NCBI RefSeq assembly: GCF_030816075.1
Contig: NZ_JAUSXO010000001.1
Span: 744,001-808,000, forward strand
Direction of reading: 5' to 3'
Source of the DNA: Arthrobacter agilis
GTDB taxonomy: Bacteria; Actinomycetota; Actinomycetes; Actinomycetales; Micrococcaceae
Length of the DNA stretch: 64,000 nucleotides
Below are positions 37,174 through 46,463 of the stretch, one piece after another. Below the pieces are notes generated by a model that had not been told where the DNA came from, ran no database searches, and worked only from the letters and a program-made list of their open reading frames with translations. Position 1 is the stretch's first letter, and each line of letters starts with the position of its first letter. Made by a program: the position numbers and the translations under genes.

Positions 37174-40116
37174 GTGGCCAAGGTCCGCGTACATGAGCTC
37201 GCGAAAGAGCTCGGTATAACCTCGAAAGACGCAGTTGCGAAACTGCAGGAACTGGGCGAGTTCGTCCGTTCAGCCTCGTCCACTATCGAGGCCCCCGTCG
37301 TGAAGAAGCTTCGCGGCGCATTCCCCGACAGCGGCGGCGCGAAGACCGCCCCCGCACCGTCACGCCCTGCGGCCCCCGCGCCGTCGGGTCCCAAGCCGGG
37401 CGCTGCCCAGGCAGCTCCCGAGGCACCCGCCCCGGCCGCGCCGGCAGCACCCACGACTCCCGCAGCTCCGGCAGCACCGGCAGCACCGGCCCCGGCCGTC
37501 CCGCAGGCATCCCCGTTCTCGAACGGATCCGCCCCGGCGGAAGCCCCGGCCCCTGCCGCACCGGAGACCCCCGCGCCCGCCCCGCAGGCAGGCCAGGGCG
37601 GCCCGACGCCGGGAACGCGCCCTGCGCCCCGCCCGGCGACGCCGCCCGCAGCTCCCTCGGCAGGCACCCGTCCCACGGGCGCCCGTCCCGGTGGCGCACC
37701 CCGTCCGGGCAACAACCCCTTCGCCCCCTCACAGGGCATGGGCTCCCGTCGCGGCGACACCGATCGTGGTGCCGACCGCACGTCCGAGCGTCCCCCGCGC
37801 CCGGGCAACAACCCCTTCGCTCCGTCGCAGGGCATGCCCCGTCCCGGTCGTCGTGACGACGCCGGTGCCGGTGGACCCCGTCCCGCTGCCGGTGCCGGTG
37901 GACCCCGCCCGGCCGCCGGTGCCGGTGGACCCCGTCCGGCCGCCGGTGCCGGTGGACCACGCCCGGGTGCACCGCGCCCCGGCGCTCCCCGCCCCGGAGC
38001 CCCGGGCTCGCGTCCCACTCCCGGCATGATGCCCAACCGCACCGAACGCCCCGCTGCCCCCGGCCGCGGAGCACCCGGTGCAGGAGCCGGTCCGCGACGC
38101 GGACCCGGCGGAGCGCCGAACAGCCCCAGCGGAGCACCCGCCGGCGGCGGCTTCGGCAAGGGCACCCGCGGACGCGGCGGCACAGCCGGCGCCTTCGGCA
38201 AGGGTGGAGCAGGCCGCGGCAAGCAGCGCAAGTCCAAGCGTGCGAAGCGGCAGGAACTGGAGCAGATGTCGGCTCCTTCGCTGGGTGGCGTGAGCGTACC
38301 CCGCGGAGACGGCAACACCATCGTCCGCCTGCGCCGTGGTTCGTCCATCACGGACTTCGCCGACAAGATCGAGGCGAACCCCGCCGCACTGGTCACCGTG
38401 CTGTTCCACCTCGGTGAGATGGCAACGGCCACCCAGTCGCTGGACGAGGACACCTTCGAGGTGCTCGGGACCGAGCTCGGCTACAAGATCCAGGTCGTCT
38501 CGCCCGAGGACGAGGAGCGCGAGCTCCTCAGCAGCTTCGACATCGACTTCGAAGCCGAGCTCGAGGCCGAGGGCGACGAGGACCTCGAGGTCCGCCCGCC
38601 CGTCGTCACGGTCATGGGCCACGTCGACCACGGTAAGACGCGACTGCTCGACGCGGTCCGCAACACCAAGGTCGTCGAGGGCGAGCACGGTGGCATCACC
38701 CAGCACATCGGTGCCTACCAGATCCAGCACGTCCACGAGGACACCACGCGCGCCATCACCTTCATCGACACCCCGGGCCACGAGGCGTTCACCGCCATGC
38801 GTGCCCGTGGCGCGAAGGTCACGGACATCGCGGTGCTCGTCGTCGCCGCGGACGACGGCGTCATGCCGCAGACCGTGGAGGCGCTCAACCACGCGCAGGC
38901 GGCCAACGTGCCGATCGTGGTGGCCGTCAACAAGATGGACAAAGAAGGCGCGAACCCGGACAAGGTCAAGGGCCAGCTCACCGAGTACGGCCTCGTGCCC
39001 GAGGAATACGGTGGCGACACCATGTTCGTCCACGTGTCCGCGCTGCAGGGCATGGGCATCGACGACCTCCTCGAGGCCGTCCTGCTCACGGCCGACGCCG
39101 CCCTCGACATGCGGGCCAACCCGAACAAGGACGCCCGCGGTATCGCGATCGAGGCCAACCTCGACCGTGGTCGGGGTGCCGTCGCGACGGTGCTCGTGCA
39201 GTCCGGAACGCTGAACGTCGGAGACACCATCGTCGCCGGTACGGCCCACGGCCGTGTGCGTGCGATGTTCGACGAGAACGGCGACATCGTCACGAAGGCG
39301 GAGCCGTCGCGTCCGGTCCAGGTCCTGGGTCTGTCCAACGTGCCCCGCGCCGGTGACACGTTCTTCGTCACCGACGACGAGCGCACCGCCCGCCAGATCG
39401 CCGAGAAGCGTGAAGCGGCCGACCGCAACGCGGCCCTCGCGAAGCGCCGCAAGCGCATCAGCCTCGAGGACTTCGACCAGGCCGTCGCCGAGGGCAAGGT
39501 CGACACCCTCAACCTCATCCTCAAGGGTGACGTGTCGGGTGCTGTCGAGGCCCTGGAGGACTCGCTGCTCAAGATCGACGTCGGAGAGGGCGTGCAGCTG
39601 CGCGTCATCCACCGCGGCGTCGGTGCGATCACGCAGAACGACGTCAACCTGGCAACGGTCGACAACGCGATCATCATCGGCTTCAACGTGAAGCCGGCGG
39701 AGCGCGTGGCGGACCTCGCCGAGCGTGAAGGCGTGGACATGCGCTTCTACTCGGTGATCTACGCAGCGATTGACGACATCGAGCTGGCCCTCAAGGGCAT
39801 GCTCAAGCCGGAGTACGAGGAGGTGCAGCTCGGAACCGCAGAGGTCCGGGAAGTGTTCCGTTCCTCGAAGTTCGGCAACATCGCCGGTTCGATCGTCCGG
39901 TCGGGCATCATCCGCCGCAACACGAGGGCGCGTGTCCTGCGCGACGGCAAGGTCATCGGGGACAACCTCTCCGTGGACTCGCTCAAGCGGTTCAAGGACG
40001 ACGCCACCGAGGTCCGTACGGACTTCGAGTGCGGTATCGGCCTCGGGTCGTTCAATGATGTCAAGGAAGGCGACATCATCGAGACCTTCGAGATGCGGGA
40101 GAAGCCCCGCGTCTGA
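37174..40116 (+). CDS. infB: Translation initiation factor IF-2
   Basis: A 980-residue IF-2. A short N-terminal IF2_N domain ([25 protein letters not shown]) is followed by a long Pro/Ala/Gly/Arg-rich low-complexity region (to about residue 345), a second IF2_N, the GTPase domain with [12 protein letters not shown] (G1, near residue 485), DTPGHEAF and NKMDKEG, and domains II to IV. It delivers initiator tRNA to the 30S subunit. GTG 37174 follows ACAGGAGAA; an ATG two bases earlier is out of frame. The low-complexity region contains perfect tandem repeats, listed separately. Confidence 0.95.
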   Translation: MAKVRVHELAKELGITSKDAVAKLQELGEFVRSASSTIEAPVVKKLRGAFPDSGGAKTAPAPSRPAAPAPSGPKPGAAQAAPEAPAPAAPAAPTTPAAPAAPAAPAPAVPQASPFSNGSAPAEAPAPAAPETPAPAPQAGQGGPTPGTRPAPRPATPPAAPSAGTRPTGARPGGAPRPGNNPFAPSQGMGSRRGDTDRGADRTSERPPRPGNNPFAPSQGMPRPGRRDDAGAGGPRPAAGAGGPRPAAGAGGPRPAAGAGGPRPGAPRPGAPRPGAPGSRPTPGMMPNRTERPAAPGRGAPGAGAGPRRGPGGAPNSPSGAPAGGGFGKGTRGRGGTAGAFGKGGAGRGKQRKSKRAKRQELEQMSAPSLGGVSVPRGDGNTIVRLRRGSSITDFADKIEANPAALVTVLFHLGEMATATQSLDEDTFEVLGTELGYKIQVVSPEDEERELLSSFDIDFEAELEAEGDEDLEVRPPVVTVMGHVDHGKTRLLDAVRNTKVVEGEHGGITQHIGAYQIQHVHEDTTRAITFIDTPGHEAFTAMRARGAKVTDIAVLVVAADDGVMPQTVEALNHAQAANVPIVVAVNKMDKEGANPDKVKGQLTEYGLVPEEYGGDTMFVHVSALQGMGIDDLLEAVLLTADAALDMRANPNKDARGIAIEANLDRGRGAVATVLVQSGTLNVGDTIVAGTAHGRVRAMFDENGDIVTKAEPSRPVQVLGLSNVPRAGDTFFVTDDERTARQIAEKREAADRNAALAKRRKRISLEDFDQAVAEGKVDTLNLILKGDVSGAVEALEDSLLKIDVGEGVQLRVIHRGVGAITQNDVNLATVDNAIIIGFNVKPAERVADLAEREGVDMRFYSVIYAAIDDIELALKGMLKPEYEEVQLGTAEVREVFRSSKFGNIAGSIVRSGIIRRNTRARVLRDGKVIGDNLSVDSLKRFKDDATEVRTDFECGIGLGSFNDVKEGDIIETFEMREKPRV
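37861..38013 (+). repeat. Coding tandem repeats in IF-2 linker
   Basis: Four 27-nt units encode [10 protein letters not shown] (37861-37968), followed by three 15-nt units encoding roughly GAPRP. Upstream in the same protein, [13 protein letters not shown] occurs twice (about 37704-37742 and 37800-37838). All keep the frame. Confidence 0.85.
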
Positions 40117-40126
40117 CATGTCGGTC

Positions 40127-40163
40127 GGCGCAGGCGCCCTGGTTCCACCGGGGCGCCTGCGCC
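40127..40163 (+). terminator. 13-bp hairpin between infB and rbfA
   Basis: GGCGCAGGCGCCC (40127-40139) pairs perfectly with GGGCGCCTGCGCC (40151-40163), loop 11 nt. No U-run follows. It may be a partial terminator or RNA-processing site, since rbfA normally stays in this operon. Confidence 0.55.
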
Positions 40164-40218
40164 ATTCGTACCCTCAGGACCCCCAGGGTCCCCATCCGCT
40201 TCAGTAGGAGTATCAGCA

Positions 40219-40656
40219 ATGGCAGATCCGGCCCGCGCCGCGCGGCTCGCGCAGCGCATCAAAGTCATCGTCGCAGAGGCGCTCCGGCGCCGCGTGAAGG
40301 ATCCGCGGCTGGAGGCGGTCACCATCACGGATGCCCGCGTCACCAACGACCTCCAGCACGCGACCCTGTACTACACGGTGCTGGGCGATGCCGAGGAGCA
40401 GCAGGCCACCCGGGTGGCCCTCGAGTCCGCGCGCGGCGTGCTGCGCTCGGAGGTCGGGAAGAACATCACGGCGCGCCTCACCCCGACGCTCGAGTTCGTC
40501 CCCGACGAGGTGCCGGTCAACGCCAGCCACCTCGAGGAGCTGCTGCAGAAGGCGCGCGAGCGCGACGCCGAAGTAGCGGCGATCGCCCAGGGCGCCGACT
40601 TCGCGGGCGACGCGGACCCGTACCGTACGTCCGAGGACGACGAGGCGGGACGCTAG
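40219..40656 (+). CDS. rbfA: Ribosome-binding factor A
   Basis: A 145-residue RbfA with the type II KH fold: ARLAQRIKVIVAEALRRRVKDPRLEAVTITDARVTNDLQHATLYY near the start and LTPTLEFVPDEVPVNASHLEELL near the end, plus a variable acidic tail. It binds 16S rRNA near helix 1 during 30S maturation and cold adaptation. AGGAGT lies a normal distance before the ATG. It closes the rimP-rbfA operon and is followed by two hairpins facing the convergent aminotransferase gene. Confidence 0.93.
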   Translation: MADPARAARLAQRIKVIVAEALRRRVKDPRLEAVTITDARVTNDLQHATLYYTVLGDAEEQQATRVALESARGVLRSEVGKNITARLTPTLEFVPDEVPVNASHLEELLQKARERDAEVAAIAQGADFAGDADPYRTSEDDEAGR

Positions 40657-40663
40657 TCCCCCC

Positions 40664-40683
40664 GCCGGACGTTCCCGTCCGGC
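40664..40683 (+). terminator. 8-bp hairpin after rbfA
   Basis: GCCGGACG (40664-40671) pairs with CGTCCGGC (40676-40683) around TTCC. It is the first of two tandem hairpins after rbfA. Confidence 0.5.
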
Positions 40684-40690
40684 ACGCACC

Positions 40691-40726
40691 GAGAAGGCAG
40701 CCGACCCGCGGGTCGGCTGCCTTCTC
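40691..40726. terminator. Bidirectional 17-bp hairpin, rbfA/aminotransferase
   Basis: GAGAAGGCAGCCGACCC (40691-40707) pairs perfectly with its complement at 40710-40726; only two bases separate the arms. It ends 12 bp before the convergent aminotransferase stop. CTTCTC at the 3' side gives weak pyrimidine richness. Confidence 0.75.
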
Positions 40727-40738
40727 GCATCTCCGCGC

Positions 40739-41914
40739 TCAGCCCTGCGGGGAGGGGAGCCGGGAGAGCCCCTCGACCAGTTCGTCCGTCCGGCCGCACA
40801 GGGCGATCCTGACCCACCCCTCGCCCATCGCCCCGAACGCCGTCCCGGGAGCCAGGGCGACGCCCCGTTCCGCCAGGAACCGCCGCGTCCATGCCCGCAC
40901 GTCCCCGCCCGTGGCGTGGGACAGGTCGGCCCACAGGTAGAACGCCCCCCGGGCGTCGAGGTACGCGATGCCGCGTGCGTCGAGGACGGCGGTCGCCGCG
41001 TCGCGGTTGTGCCGGTAGTGCTCCAGGGCGGTGGCCACGTAGTCCTGCGGACCCGTCAGGGCGGCCAGGGCCGCGTACTGCGACGCCGCCGCGACGCAGG
41101 ACACCGTGGCCTCCATGATGTTGCTCAGCAGCTGCTCCATGCCGGGCGGGGTGACCAGTGCGCCGATGCGCAGGCCCGTCAGGCCGTAGGTCTTGGACAG
41201 CGTGAGCGACGTGATGACGCGTGCCTCGTCCGCCTCCGGCACGGCCTCGGGCCCACCGGCGTCGAACCGCGCGGGGCTGACGTGCGGGACGTCGTAGGTG
41301 AAGGCCTCGTAGCACTCGTCCGAGATGATCCACAGGTCGTTCCGGTGGGCGAAGCGGACGAGCTCGCGCGTGAGGTCGGCGCCGAACACCGAGCCGAGCG
41401 GGTTCGACGGCGAGTTCAGCATGAGCACCTTCGTCCGCTCGGTGACGAGCCGCTGCAGGTCCTCGATGCGGGGCTGGAAGCCGTGGTGGGGCACGAGGGG
41501 GTACGGCACGGGGACGCCGCCCAGCAGGCCCACCGTCATGGTGAACGTGGGATAGCCCGGGTCCGGGATCAGGACCTCGTCGCCGGTCCCGATGAGGGTA
41601 CTGAGGGCCAGGTGCAGTCCCTGCTGGGCTCCCGCGACGACGAAGACCCGGGAGGGGTCCTCCGCCACGCCGGCGAGGCGTGAGAACCGCTCGGCGAAGG
41701 CGGCCCGCACGGGGGCCAGGCCCGCATTGGGCGTGTAGTTGGTGTCGTCCCTGTCCAGGGCGGCCATGCCGGCCTCGAGCACGTGGCGCGCCACCGGGAA
41801 GCCCGGTTCCCCGATGCTGAGGACGATGGAATCCGGCGTCGCCCACGCCGCCTGCGTGATCTCGCGGATCTGGTTGACGGGGACATTGACCACGCGGGAC
41901 GGAGCAGAAGGCAT
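40739..41914 (-). CDS. PLP-dependent aminotransferase, class I/II
   Basis: A 391-residue fold-type I aminotransferase. LSIGEPGFPV and YTPNAGLAPVRAAFAERF start the domain, NSPSNPLGSVF binds substrate, and the PLP lysine lies in SLTLSKTYGLTGLRIG. Related proteins act as aspartate, alanine or N-succinyldiaminopimelate aminotransferases; the specificity is not decidable, though dapA and dapB lie 14-18 kb away. ATG 41914 matches the domain start and a TACCAT hexamer ends 7 nt upstream of it. It is divergent from truB. Confidence 0.85.
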   Translation of the reverse strand: MPSAPSRVVNVPVNQIREITQAAWATPDSIVLSIGEPGFPVARHVLEAGMAALDRDDTNYTPNAGLAPVRAAFAERFSRLAGVAEDPSRVFVVAGAQQGLHLALSTLIGTGDEVLIPDPGYPTFTMTVGLLGGVPVPYPLVPHHGFQPRIEDLQRLVTERTKVLMLNSPSNPLGSVFGADLTRELVRFAHRNDLWIISDECYEAFTYDVPHVSPARFDAGGPEAVPEADEARVITSLTLSKTYGLTGLRIGALVTPPGMEQLLSNIMEATVSCVAAASQYAALAALTGPQDYVATALEHYRHNRDAATAVLDARGIAYLDARGAFYLWADLSHATGGDVRAWTRRFLAERGVALAPGTAFGAMGEGWVRIALCGRTDELVEGLSRLPSPQG

Positions 41915-41921
41915 AGGCAGG

Positions 41922-41927
41922 ATGGTA
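41922..41927 (-). promoter_or_regulatory. Putative leaderless -10 box of aminotransferase gene
   Basis: TACCAT on the minus strand, then CCTGCCT (7 nt), then ATG 41914. Confidence 0.35.
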
Positions 41928-42022
41928 TCGCGCACCCGACCACCAGGACGGGCGGGGACGGCCGGGGAGGCGCAGTGGATCCGCGGACGGCCGGTGGCGC
42001 GGCGCCGCCGGGCATCGGCCCA

Positions 42023-42028
42023 TATACT
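42023..42028 (+). promoter_or_regulatory. -10 box of truB
   Basis: TATACT, an excellent -10 hexamer, ends 7 nt before the truB GTG. The seven bases (GGGAGGC) also read as a ribosome site, which would be useless if transcription begins at the GTG; an upstream start or a leaderless message are both possible. Confidence 0.5.
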
Positions 42029-42035
42029 GGGAGGC

Positions 42036-42938
42036 GTGAATTCCGGGCAGGTCCACTCAGGGCTGATCATCGTGGACAAGCCTCAGGGCTGGACCAGCCA
42101 TGACGTCGTGGGGCGGCTGCGCCGGCTCGCGGGAACGCGGAAGGTCGGCCACGCCGGGACCCTCGACCCGATGGCGACCGGCGTCCTCGTGATCGGCATC
42201 AACCGCGCGACGCGCCTGCTGACCTTCATCGTGGGCACCTCGAAGACGTACACCGCGACGATCCGCCTCGGCCAGTCGACCATCACGGACGACGCCGAGG
42301 GCGAGGTCACCGGCGGCAGCATCGCCGCCGCCGTGACGGAGGAGGAGATCCGCGCCGCGGTCGCCGCACTGACGGGCGAGATCCAGCAGGTGCCGAGCAG
42401 CGTGAGCGCCATCAAGGTCAAGGGCGAGAGGTCCTACGCCCGCGTCCGCTCAGGGGAGGAGGTGGACCTCCCCGCGCGCCCCGTCACCGTCCACCGCTTC
42501 GACATCTCCGCGATCCGAAGGGTCAGCAACGGGCGCCTGCAGGACGTCGACGTCACGGTCGAGTGCAGCTCCGGCACCTACGTGCGTGCCCTGGCACGGG
42601 ACCTCGGGAACGCCCTCGGGGTCGGCGGGCACCTGACGGCCCTCCGCCGCACGAGGGTCGGCCCGTACTCGATCGACCAGGCCCGCACCCTCGACCAGCT
42701 CGCGGAGGACCTGGCGGTCCTCCCGCTCGACGCCGCCGGACGCGCCCTGTTCCCCGTCCGCGAGCTCACGGAGGCGGAGGCCGCCGACGTCTCGCACGGC
42801 CGGCGCATCGGACCGACCAGCGACGCCGACGTCCCCGTGGCGGCGTTCGCCCCCGACGGCACGCTCGTGGCGCTGCTCGAGAACCGCGGCGGGGCCGCCC
42901 GGACCGCGCTGGTGTTCGCGCCGGGCGGGCAGGACTAG
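42036..42938 (+). CDS. truB: tRNA pseudouridine(55) synthase
   Basis: A 300-residue TruB. GLIIVDKPQGWTSHDVV opens the catalytic domain, the nucleophilic Asp is in GHAGTLDPMATGVLVIG, and SAIKVKGERSYARVRSGEEV and VECSSGTYVRALARDLG complete the core; a PUA-like C-terminal part ends the protein. It makes pseudouridine 55 in the T-loop of tRNAs. The GTG start is preferred over the open upstream frame, which is antisense to the divergent aminotransferase gene. Two small membrane-protein genes follow closely. Confidence 0.93.
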   Translation: MNSGQVHSGLIIVDKPQGWTSHDVVGRLRRLAGTRKVGHAGTLDPMATGVLVIGINRATRLLTFIVGTSKTYTATIRLGQSTITDDAEGEVTGGSIAAAVTEEEIRAAVAALTGEIQQVPSSVSAIKVKGERSYARVRSGEEVDLPARPVTVHRFDISAIRRVSNGRLQDVDVTVECSSGTYVRALARDLGNALGVGGHLTALRRTRVGPYSIDQARTLDQLAEDLAVLPLDAAGRALFPVRELTEAEAADVSHGRRIGPTSDADVPVAAFAPDGTLVALLENRGGAARTALVFAPGGQD

Positions 42939-42940
42939 CC

Positions 42941-43309
42941 ATGGACCCCTTCTTCCTCATCGGGGCACTGGTCTGCGCCGTGGCCGCCCTCCTCTGCATC
43001 GGCGCAGCCCTGCTGCGGCAGCCCCCGAACGACATCACCATCCTCTCCGTCGCGGCCGTCGAACTCTTCCTGCTGGCCTACACGGTGGGAGCCGTCATCC
43101 GGCAGGTGACGGGTGAACCCGTGCTGGGGGAGGCCTGGGAGTTCTGGGGCTACCTCCTCACGGCGCTCCTGGTGCCCGTGGGCGCCTTCTGGTGGGCGAT
43201 CCTGGAGAGGACGCGGTGGAGCAACTTCGTGCTCGCCGCAGCAGGGCTGACGGTGTTCGTCATGCTCTTCCGCATGGAGCAGATCTGGGACGGGGTGGCG
43301 GGACTGTGA
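42941..43309 (+). CDS. Small membrane protein, four predicted helices
   Basis: A 122-residue protein made almost wholly of four hydrophobic segments (about residues 3-23, 33-53, 67-87 and 96-112) with short charged loops (RQPPND, LERTRW). I do not recognise a family name. It begins 2 nt after the truB stop and its own stop overlaps the next start by 4 nt, so the three genes are coexpressed. Nothing in the sequence indicates transport or enzyme residues. Confidence 0.75.
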   Translation: MDPFFLIGALVCAVAALLCIGAALLRQPPNDITILSVAAVELFLLAYTVGAVIRQVTGEPVLGEAWEFWGYLLTALLVPVGAFWWAILERTRWSNFVLAAAGLTVFVMLFRMEQIWDGVAGL

Positions 43310-43818
43310 CGGACCCGAAGGACGAGGCGCAGACGGCGCAGGCGCAGGCGCAGACCGCAGCCGGTGCAGCCGGTGCTACCGGCGCTACCGGTGCCGGCGG
43401 CGCCGCGGACGGGGCGGGGACGAGCCGCGCGAGCGGGCCCGGGCGGCTCCTGGTGGCCGTGTACGGTGTGTTCGCCCTGGCGGCGACGGCACGGGCGGCC
43501 TTCCAGATCGCCACGAAGTTCGACGAGGCGCCGCTCGCGTACCTGCTCTCGGCGGTGGCGGCGGTGGTGTACATCGTCGCGACCGTGTCCCTGGCGCGCC
43601 GCGGCCCGCGGGCCTACCGGGTGTCGGTGGTGGCGGTGACCACGGAACTGGTGGGCGTCGTTGCGGTGGGGCTCCTCAGCGTCTTCGACGCACAGGCCTT
43701 CCCCCACGAGACCGTCTGGTCCGCCTTCGGCCGCGGCTACGGATTCGTGCCCCTCGTCCTGCCGATCCTCGGGCTGGTGTGGCTGGCCAGGAACAGGCCG
43801 GGCCGCGTCGCACGCTGA
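43306..43818 (+). CDS. Membrane protein with Ala/Gly/Thr-rich N-terminus, four helices
   Basis: A 170-residue protein. Residues 1-45 are low-complexity (AQAQ and GATGA repeats), followed by four hydrophobic segments including LLVAVYGVFALAATARA, YLLSAVAAVVYIVATVS, VSVVAVTTELVGVVAVG and GFVPLVLPILGLVW. I cannot name the family. The GTG start overlaps the preceding stop (GTGA). The coupling suggests a functional link with the upstream four-helix protein. Confidence 0.72.
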   Translation: MTDPKDEAQTAQAQAQTAAGAAGATGATGAGGAADGAGTSRASGPGRLLVAVYGVFALAATARAAFQIATKFDEAPLAYLLSAVAAVVYIVATVSLARRGPRAYRVSVVAVTTELVGVVAVGLLSVFDAQAFPHETVWSAFGRGYGFVPLVLPILGLVWLARNRPGRVAR

Positions 43819-43828
43819 CCCCCTCGTA

Positions 43829-43847
43829 CCCGCACACCGGGTGCGGG
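43829..43847 (+). terminator. Hairpin after membrane-protein gene
   Basis: CCCGCAC (43829-43835) pairs with GTGCGGG (43841-43847), loop ACCGG, 10 nt after the stop at 43818. No U-tract. Confidence 0.45.
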
Positions 43848-43938
43848 CTGCCGGTGTCGGAGGATCGGCCGCCGGCGGTGCCCTGCACCGTGAGAGTATG
43901 GCCGAAGAGCATCATCCGGCCCGCCTCCAGGGAGTGAC

Positions 43939-44628
43939 ATGACCAGCAACAGCCCCGAGCACGAGAGCCCCTCCGCCTCCGGCGGGCGCGGCCGCGACGG
44001 TGCAGGACCGGCCGGGACGCCCCGGGAGCCGGAGCGGCCGGTGGCGCCGTCGACGCCGCCCTCCCGGCGGGCCGACACGACCGCGGCCGGAGACGCCACG
44101 GGTGCGACGACAGCTGCGACCACGGGCTCGACCACGGGCGCGACCACCCCGGCCCGGAGCGGGACCGCCCCCGCCAAGGGCAGGAAGCCGGGCAAGGGCT
44201 CCTCCTCGGGGGACGACTGGAACGTCTTCCGCACCGTCGTCGTCCTCGTGGGACTGGTCCTCGCCGCCTTCGGCGCGTACTACCTGATCCTCGGGACCGC
44301 GGGGCTGCCCGACACCGAGGCGGATCCCGTGAACCCCACCCTCGAGAGCCAGTTCCGGTTCTTCTCGGCCATGATGGTCGGCGTCGGCGCGGCCTTCATC
44401 ACCATCGCCATCAAGTTCCAGTGGGCCAACATGCTCTGGCTCGTGTGCCTGATGGTCTTCATCGGCGGTATCGGGCGGGTGCTGTCCTGGGCCTTCTCCG
44501 GCACCCCCAACTACATCCTCATCATCCTCATGGTGGTGGAGCTCGCGTTCCCTCCGGCCCTGCTCGTCTGGCACAGGTACATCGCGAAGACCAGCGACCT
44601 CCGCCGGGAGTTCGCGCAGCGCGGCTGA
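43939..44628 (+). CDS. DUF4345-type membrane protein with long disordered N-terminus
   Basis: A 229-residue protein. The first 90 residues are Ser/Thr/Ala/Pro-rich and probably disordered; four hydrophobic segments follow (FRTVVVLVGLVLAAFGAYYLILG, FFSAMMVGVGAAFITIAIKF, MLWLVCLMVFIGGIGRVLSWAF and LIILMVVELAFPPALLVW). LESQFRFFSAMMVG and FIGGIGRVLSW are typical of DUF4345. Function is unknown. CAGGGAGTGAC provides a ribosome site for ATG 43939. The following 184 nt hold no gene but contain the ribF promoter. Confidence 0.72.
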   Translation: MTSNSPEHESPSASGGRGRDGAGPAGTPREPERPVAPSTPPSRRADTTAAGDATGATTAATTGSTTGATTPARSGTAPAKGRKPGKGSSSGDDWNVFRTVVVLVGLVLAAFGAYYLILGTAGLPDTEADPVNPTLESQFRFFSAMMVGVGAAFITIAIKFQWANMLWLVCLMVFIGGIGRVLSWAFSGTPNYILIILMVVELAFPPALLVWHRYIAKTSDLRREFAQRG

Positions 44629-44737
44629 CCCCACGGCGCCCCTCCCGCCCGCCCGGAGGCCTCCCGCCGGGTCTGCAGCACACCCGCGGAGCCCTTCGGG
44701 CATGCCGCGCGATGCCGTCCGCAGCGGGGCTTTCGGC

Positions 44738-44743
44738 CATAAT
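44738..44743 (+). promoter_or_regulatory. -10 box upstream of ribF
   Basis: CATAAT matches TATAAT in five of six positions and lies 70 nt before the ribF GTG, in an otherwise GC-rich gap. No clear -35 was found. Confidence 0.45.
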
Positions 44744-44812
44744 GAGATCGGCGTTGCACCCGCCGGAACCCGTCCGGGGTCGCGGGCATCGGCCGGATCA
44801 CGAAGGAGATGC

Positions 44813-45808
44813 GTGTACTACTGGAGAGACCTGGACAGCGTGCCCGCGGAGTTCGGGCCGTCCGTCCTGACGCTCGGCAACTTCGACGGCGTGCATCGGG
44901 GCCACCAGCGGGTCCTGCAGCAGGTCGTCGAGGCGGCACGGCAGCGCTCCGCGGCCGCCGTCGTCGTGTCCTTCGATCCGCATCCCGCCCAGGTGCACCG
45001 TCCCGAGTCGGCGCCCGAACTGATCATGGGCCTCGAGGACCGCGTCGCCACCCTCGCCGAGACGGGCATCGACGCGCTGCTGATGATGCACTACACCCTC
45101 GACCTGGCCGCAGACTCCCCGGAGGAGTTCGTCGAGCGGGTCTTCGTGCGGGCGCTGAAGGCCAAGGCCGTGGTGATCGGGCACGACGTCCGGTTCGGCC
45201 GGGGCAACAGCGGCGACCTCGACACCATGCGGGCGCTCGGCCGGACGCTCGGTTTCGAGGTCATCACCATCGACGACTTCGGCGCGAGCTTCCCCGTGGA
45301 CGCGACGGACGCCGACGGTGACCGCCGGTGCTCGTCCACCTGGGTGAGGGAGGCCCTGGAAGCCGGCGACGTGGGCACCGCCGCCCGCGTGCTCGGCCGC
45401 TACCACCGCATGCGCGGCGACGTGGTGCACGGCGCAGCGCGGGGACGCGAGCTCGGCTACCCGACGGCGAACCTCGCGGCGTCCTCGCAGGGCTTCATCC
45501 CGGCGGACGGCATCTACGCGGGCTGGCTCGTCGACCAGGCCGGCACCCGGTGGCCGGCGGCCATCTCGGTCGGGTCCAACCCGACCTTCGACGGCGTCGA
45601 CCGGCAGGTGGAGGCGCACGTCATCAACCGGCCGCCCGAGCGCGTGCAGGATTTCGACCTGTACGGGCAGGCCGTCGTCGTCGAATTCGTCGAACGGCTG
45701 CGCGGGCAGGTGGCGTACAGGGGGCCCGAGGCGCTGATCGAGCAGATGAAGCTCGACGTCGACCAGGCGCGCGGCCTGCTTTCGACAGAACAACAGCCCA
45801 GACGGTAA
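44813..45808 (+). CDS. ribF: Bifunctional riboflavin kinase/FAD synthetase
   Basis: A 331-residue RibF. The N-terminal FMN adenylyltransferase domain has LGNFDGVHRGHQRVL and VVIGHDVRFGRGNSGD; the C-terminal flavokinase domain has RGDVVHGAARGRELGYPTANLA and the SVGSNPTFDG block. It makes FMN then FAD. The GTG at 44813 is used because AAGGAG lies 4 nt upstream and VYYWRDL is the usual start; the ATG at 44809 is out of frame. The rpsO promoter lies at its 3' end. Confidence 0.94.
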   Translation: MYYWRDLDSVPAEFGPSVLTLGNFDGVHRGHQRVLQQVVEAARQRSAAAVVVSFDPHPAQVHRPESAPELIMGLEDRVATLAETGIDALLMMHYTLDLAADSPEEFVERVFVRALKAKAVVIGHDVRFGRGNSGDLDTMRALGRTLGFEVITIDDFGASFPVDATDADGDRRCSSTWVREALEAGDVGTAARVLGRYHRMRGDVVHGAARGRELGYPTANLAASSQGFIPADGIYAGWLVDQAGTRWPAAISVGSNPTFDGVDRQVEAHVINRPPERVQDFDLYGQAVVVEFVERLRGQVAYRGPEALIEQMKLDVDQARGLLSTEQQPRR

Positions 45809-45811
45809 ACT
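45782..45811 (+). promoter_or_regulatory. rpsO: Promoter of rpsO inside ribF 3' end
   Basis: TCGACA (45782-45787), an 18-nt spacer and TAAACT (45806-45811) resemble a housekeeping sigma promoter. The transcript would have a leader of about 95 nt before rpsO. Confidence 0.5.
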
Positions 45812-45911
45812 GGTCCCAGATCCGGCTGCAGTCCGTGGTGGCTGGATTTTTCTGTGTCGTCGTGCAAGCGACGCTCAGCACTTGTTCACGGTACAACTCT
45901 AGGAGTTACTC

Positions 45912-46181
45912 GTGGCCCTTGACGCCGCCATCAAGCAGGAAATCATCAAGGAATACGCTCTGGCCGAAGGTGACACCGGTTCACCCGAGGTTCAGATCGC
46001 GATGCTTTCCCGTCGTATCCTCGACCTGACCGAGCACCTGAAGATGCACAAGCACGACCACCACACGCGTCGTGGCCTGCTGCTTCTCGTGGGTCGCCGT
46101 CGTCGCCTGCTGGACTACCTGCGGGACACCGACATCACGCGTTACCGGTCGCTCATCGAGCGCCTCGGCCTGCGTCGATAA
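45912..46181 (+). CDS. rpsO: Ribosomal protein S15
   Basis: An 89-residue S15, exactly the family length. [44 protein letters not shown] and [16 protein letters not shown] hold the rRNA-binding residues. It binds 16S helices 20-22 early in 30S assembly. GTG start with TAGGAGTTACTC upstream. The roughly 95-nt leader could allow the S15 autoregulation known in other bacteria, but no conserved structure was verified. A terminator hairpin follows the gene. Confidence 0.96.
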   Translation: MALDAAIKQEIIKEYALAEGDTGSPEVQIAMLSRRILDLTEHLKMHKHDHHTRRGLLLLVGRRRRLLDYLRDTDITRYRSLIERLGLRR

Positions 46182-46189
46182 CAGCATCG

Positions 46190-46228
46190 GAAGGCGGCAT
46201 CCTCCCTCCCCGGGCGGAAGCCGCCTTC
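46190..46228 (+). terminator. rpsO terminator
   Basis: GAAGGCGGC (46190-46198) pairs with GCCGCCTTC (46220-46228) across a 21-nt loop, followed by TTG. It begins 8 nt after the rpsO stop. Confidence 0.65.
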
Positions 46229-46463
46229 TTGCGCTGGACGACCAGCACCACCAGCAGGGCCTGCAGCAGCAGGAGAAACCAACGCACAACAGGGGTCAAC
46301 CGGCACCGCGCATTCGCGGTCCTCGGTAGTGGTCTCCGGAACGCATACGACATGCCGCTCCGTGGATCTCGATCGAAGACCGGGTGCTGTGGACCGTCCA
46401 CCAGGGACGGGACCACGACGGGTGCCGATTGCCTCCGATACCTGAGAAACGGAGGTGACTCTC

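Noticed and set aside
37861-38013. Repeats considered as a CRISPR-like or structural array
   Set aside because: Units are 27 and 15 nt, in frame and without spacers; they encode a protein linker of IF-2.
37729-40119. 796-codon minus-strand frame opposite infB
   Set aside because: Antisense shadow of IF-2 without recognisable domains; low complexity mirrors the infB repeats.
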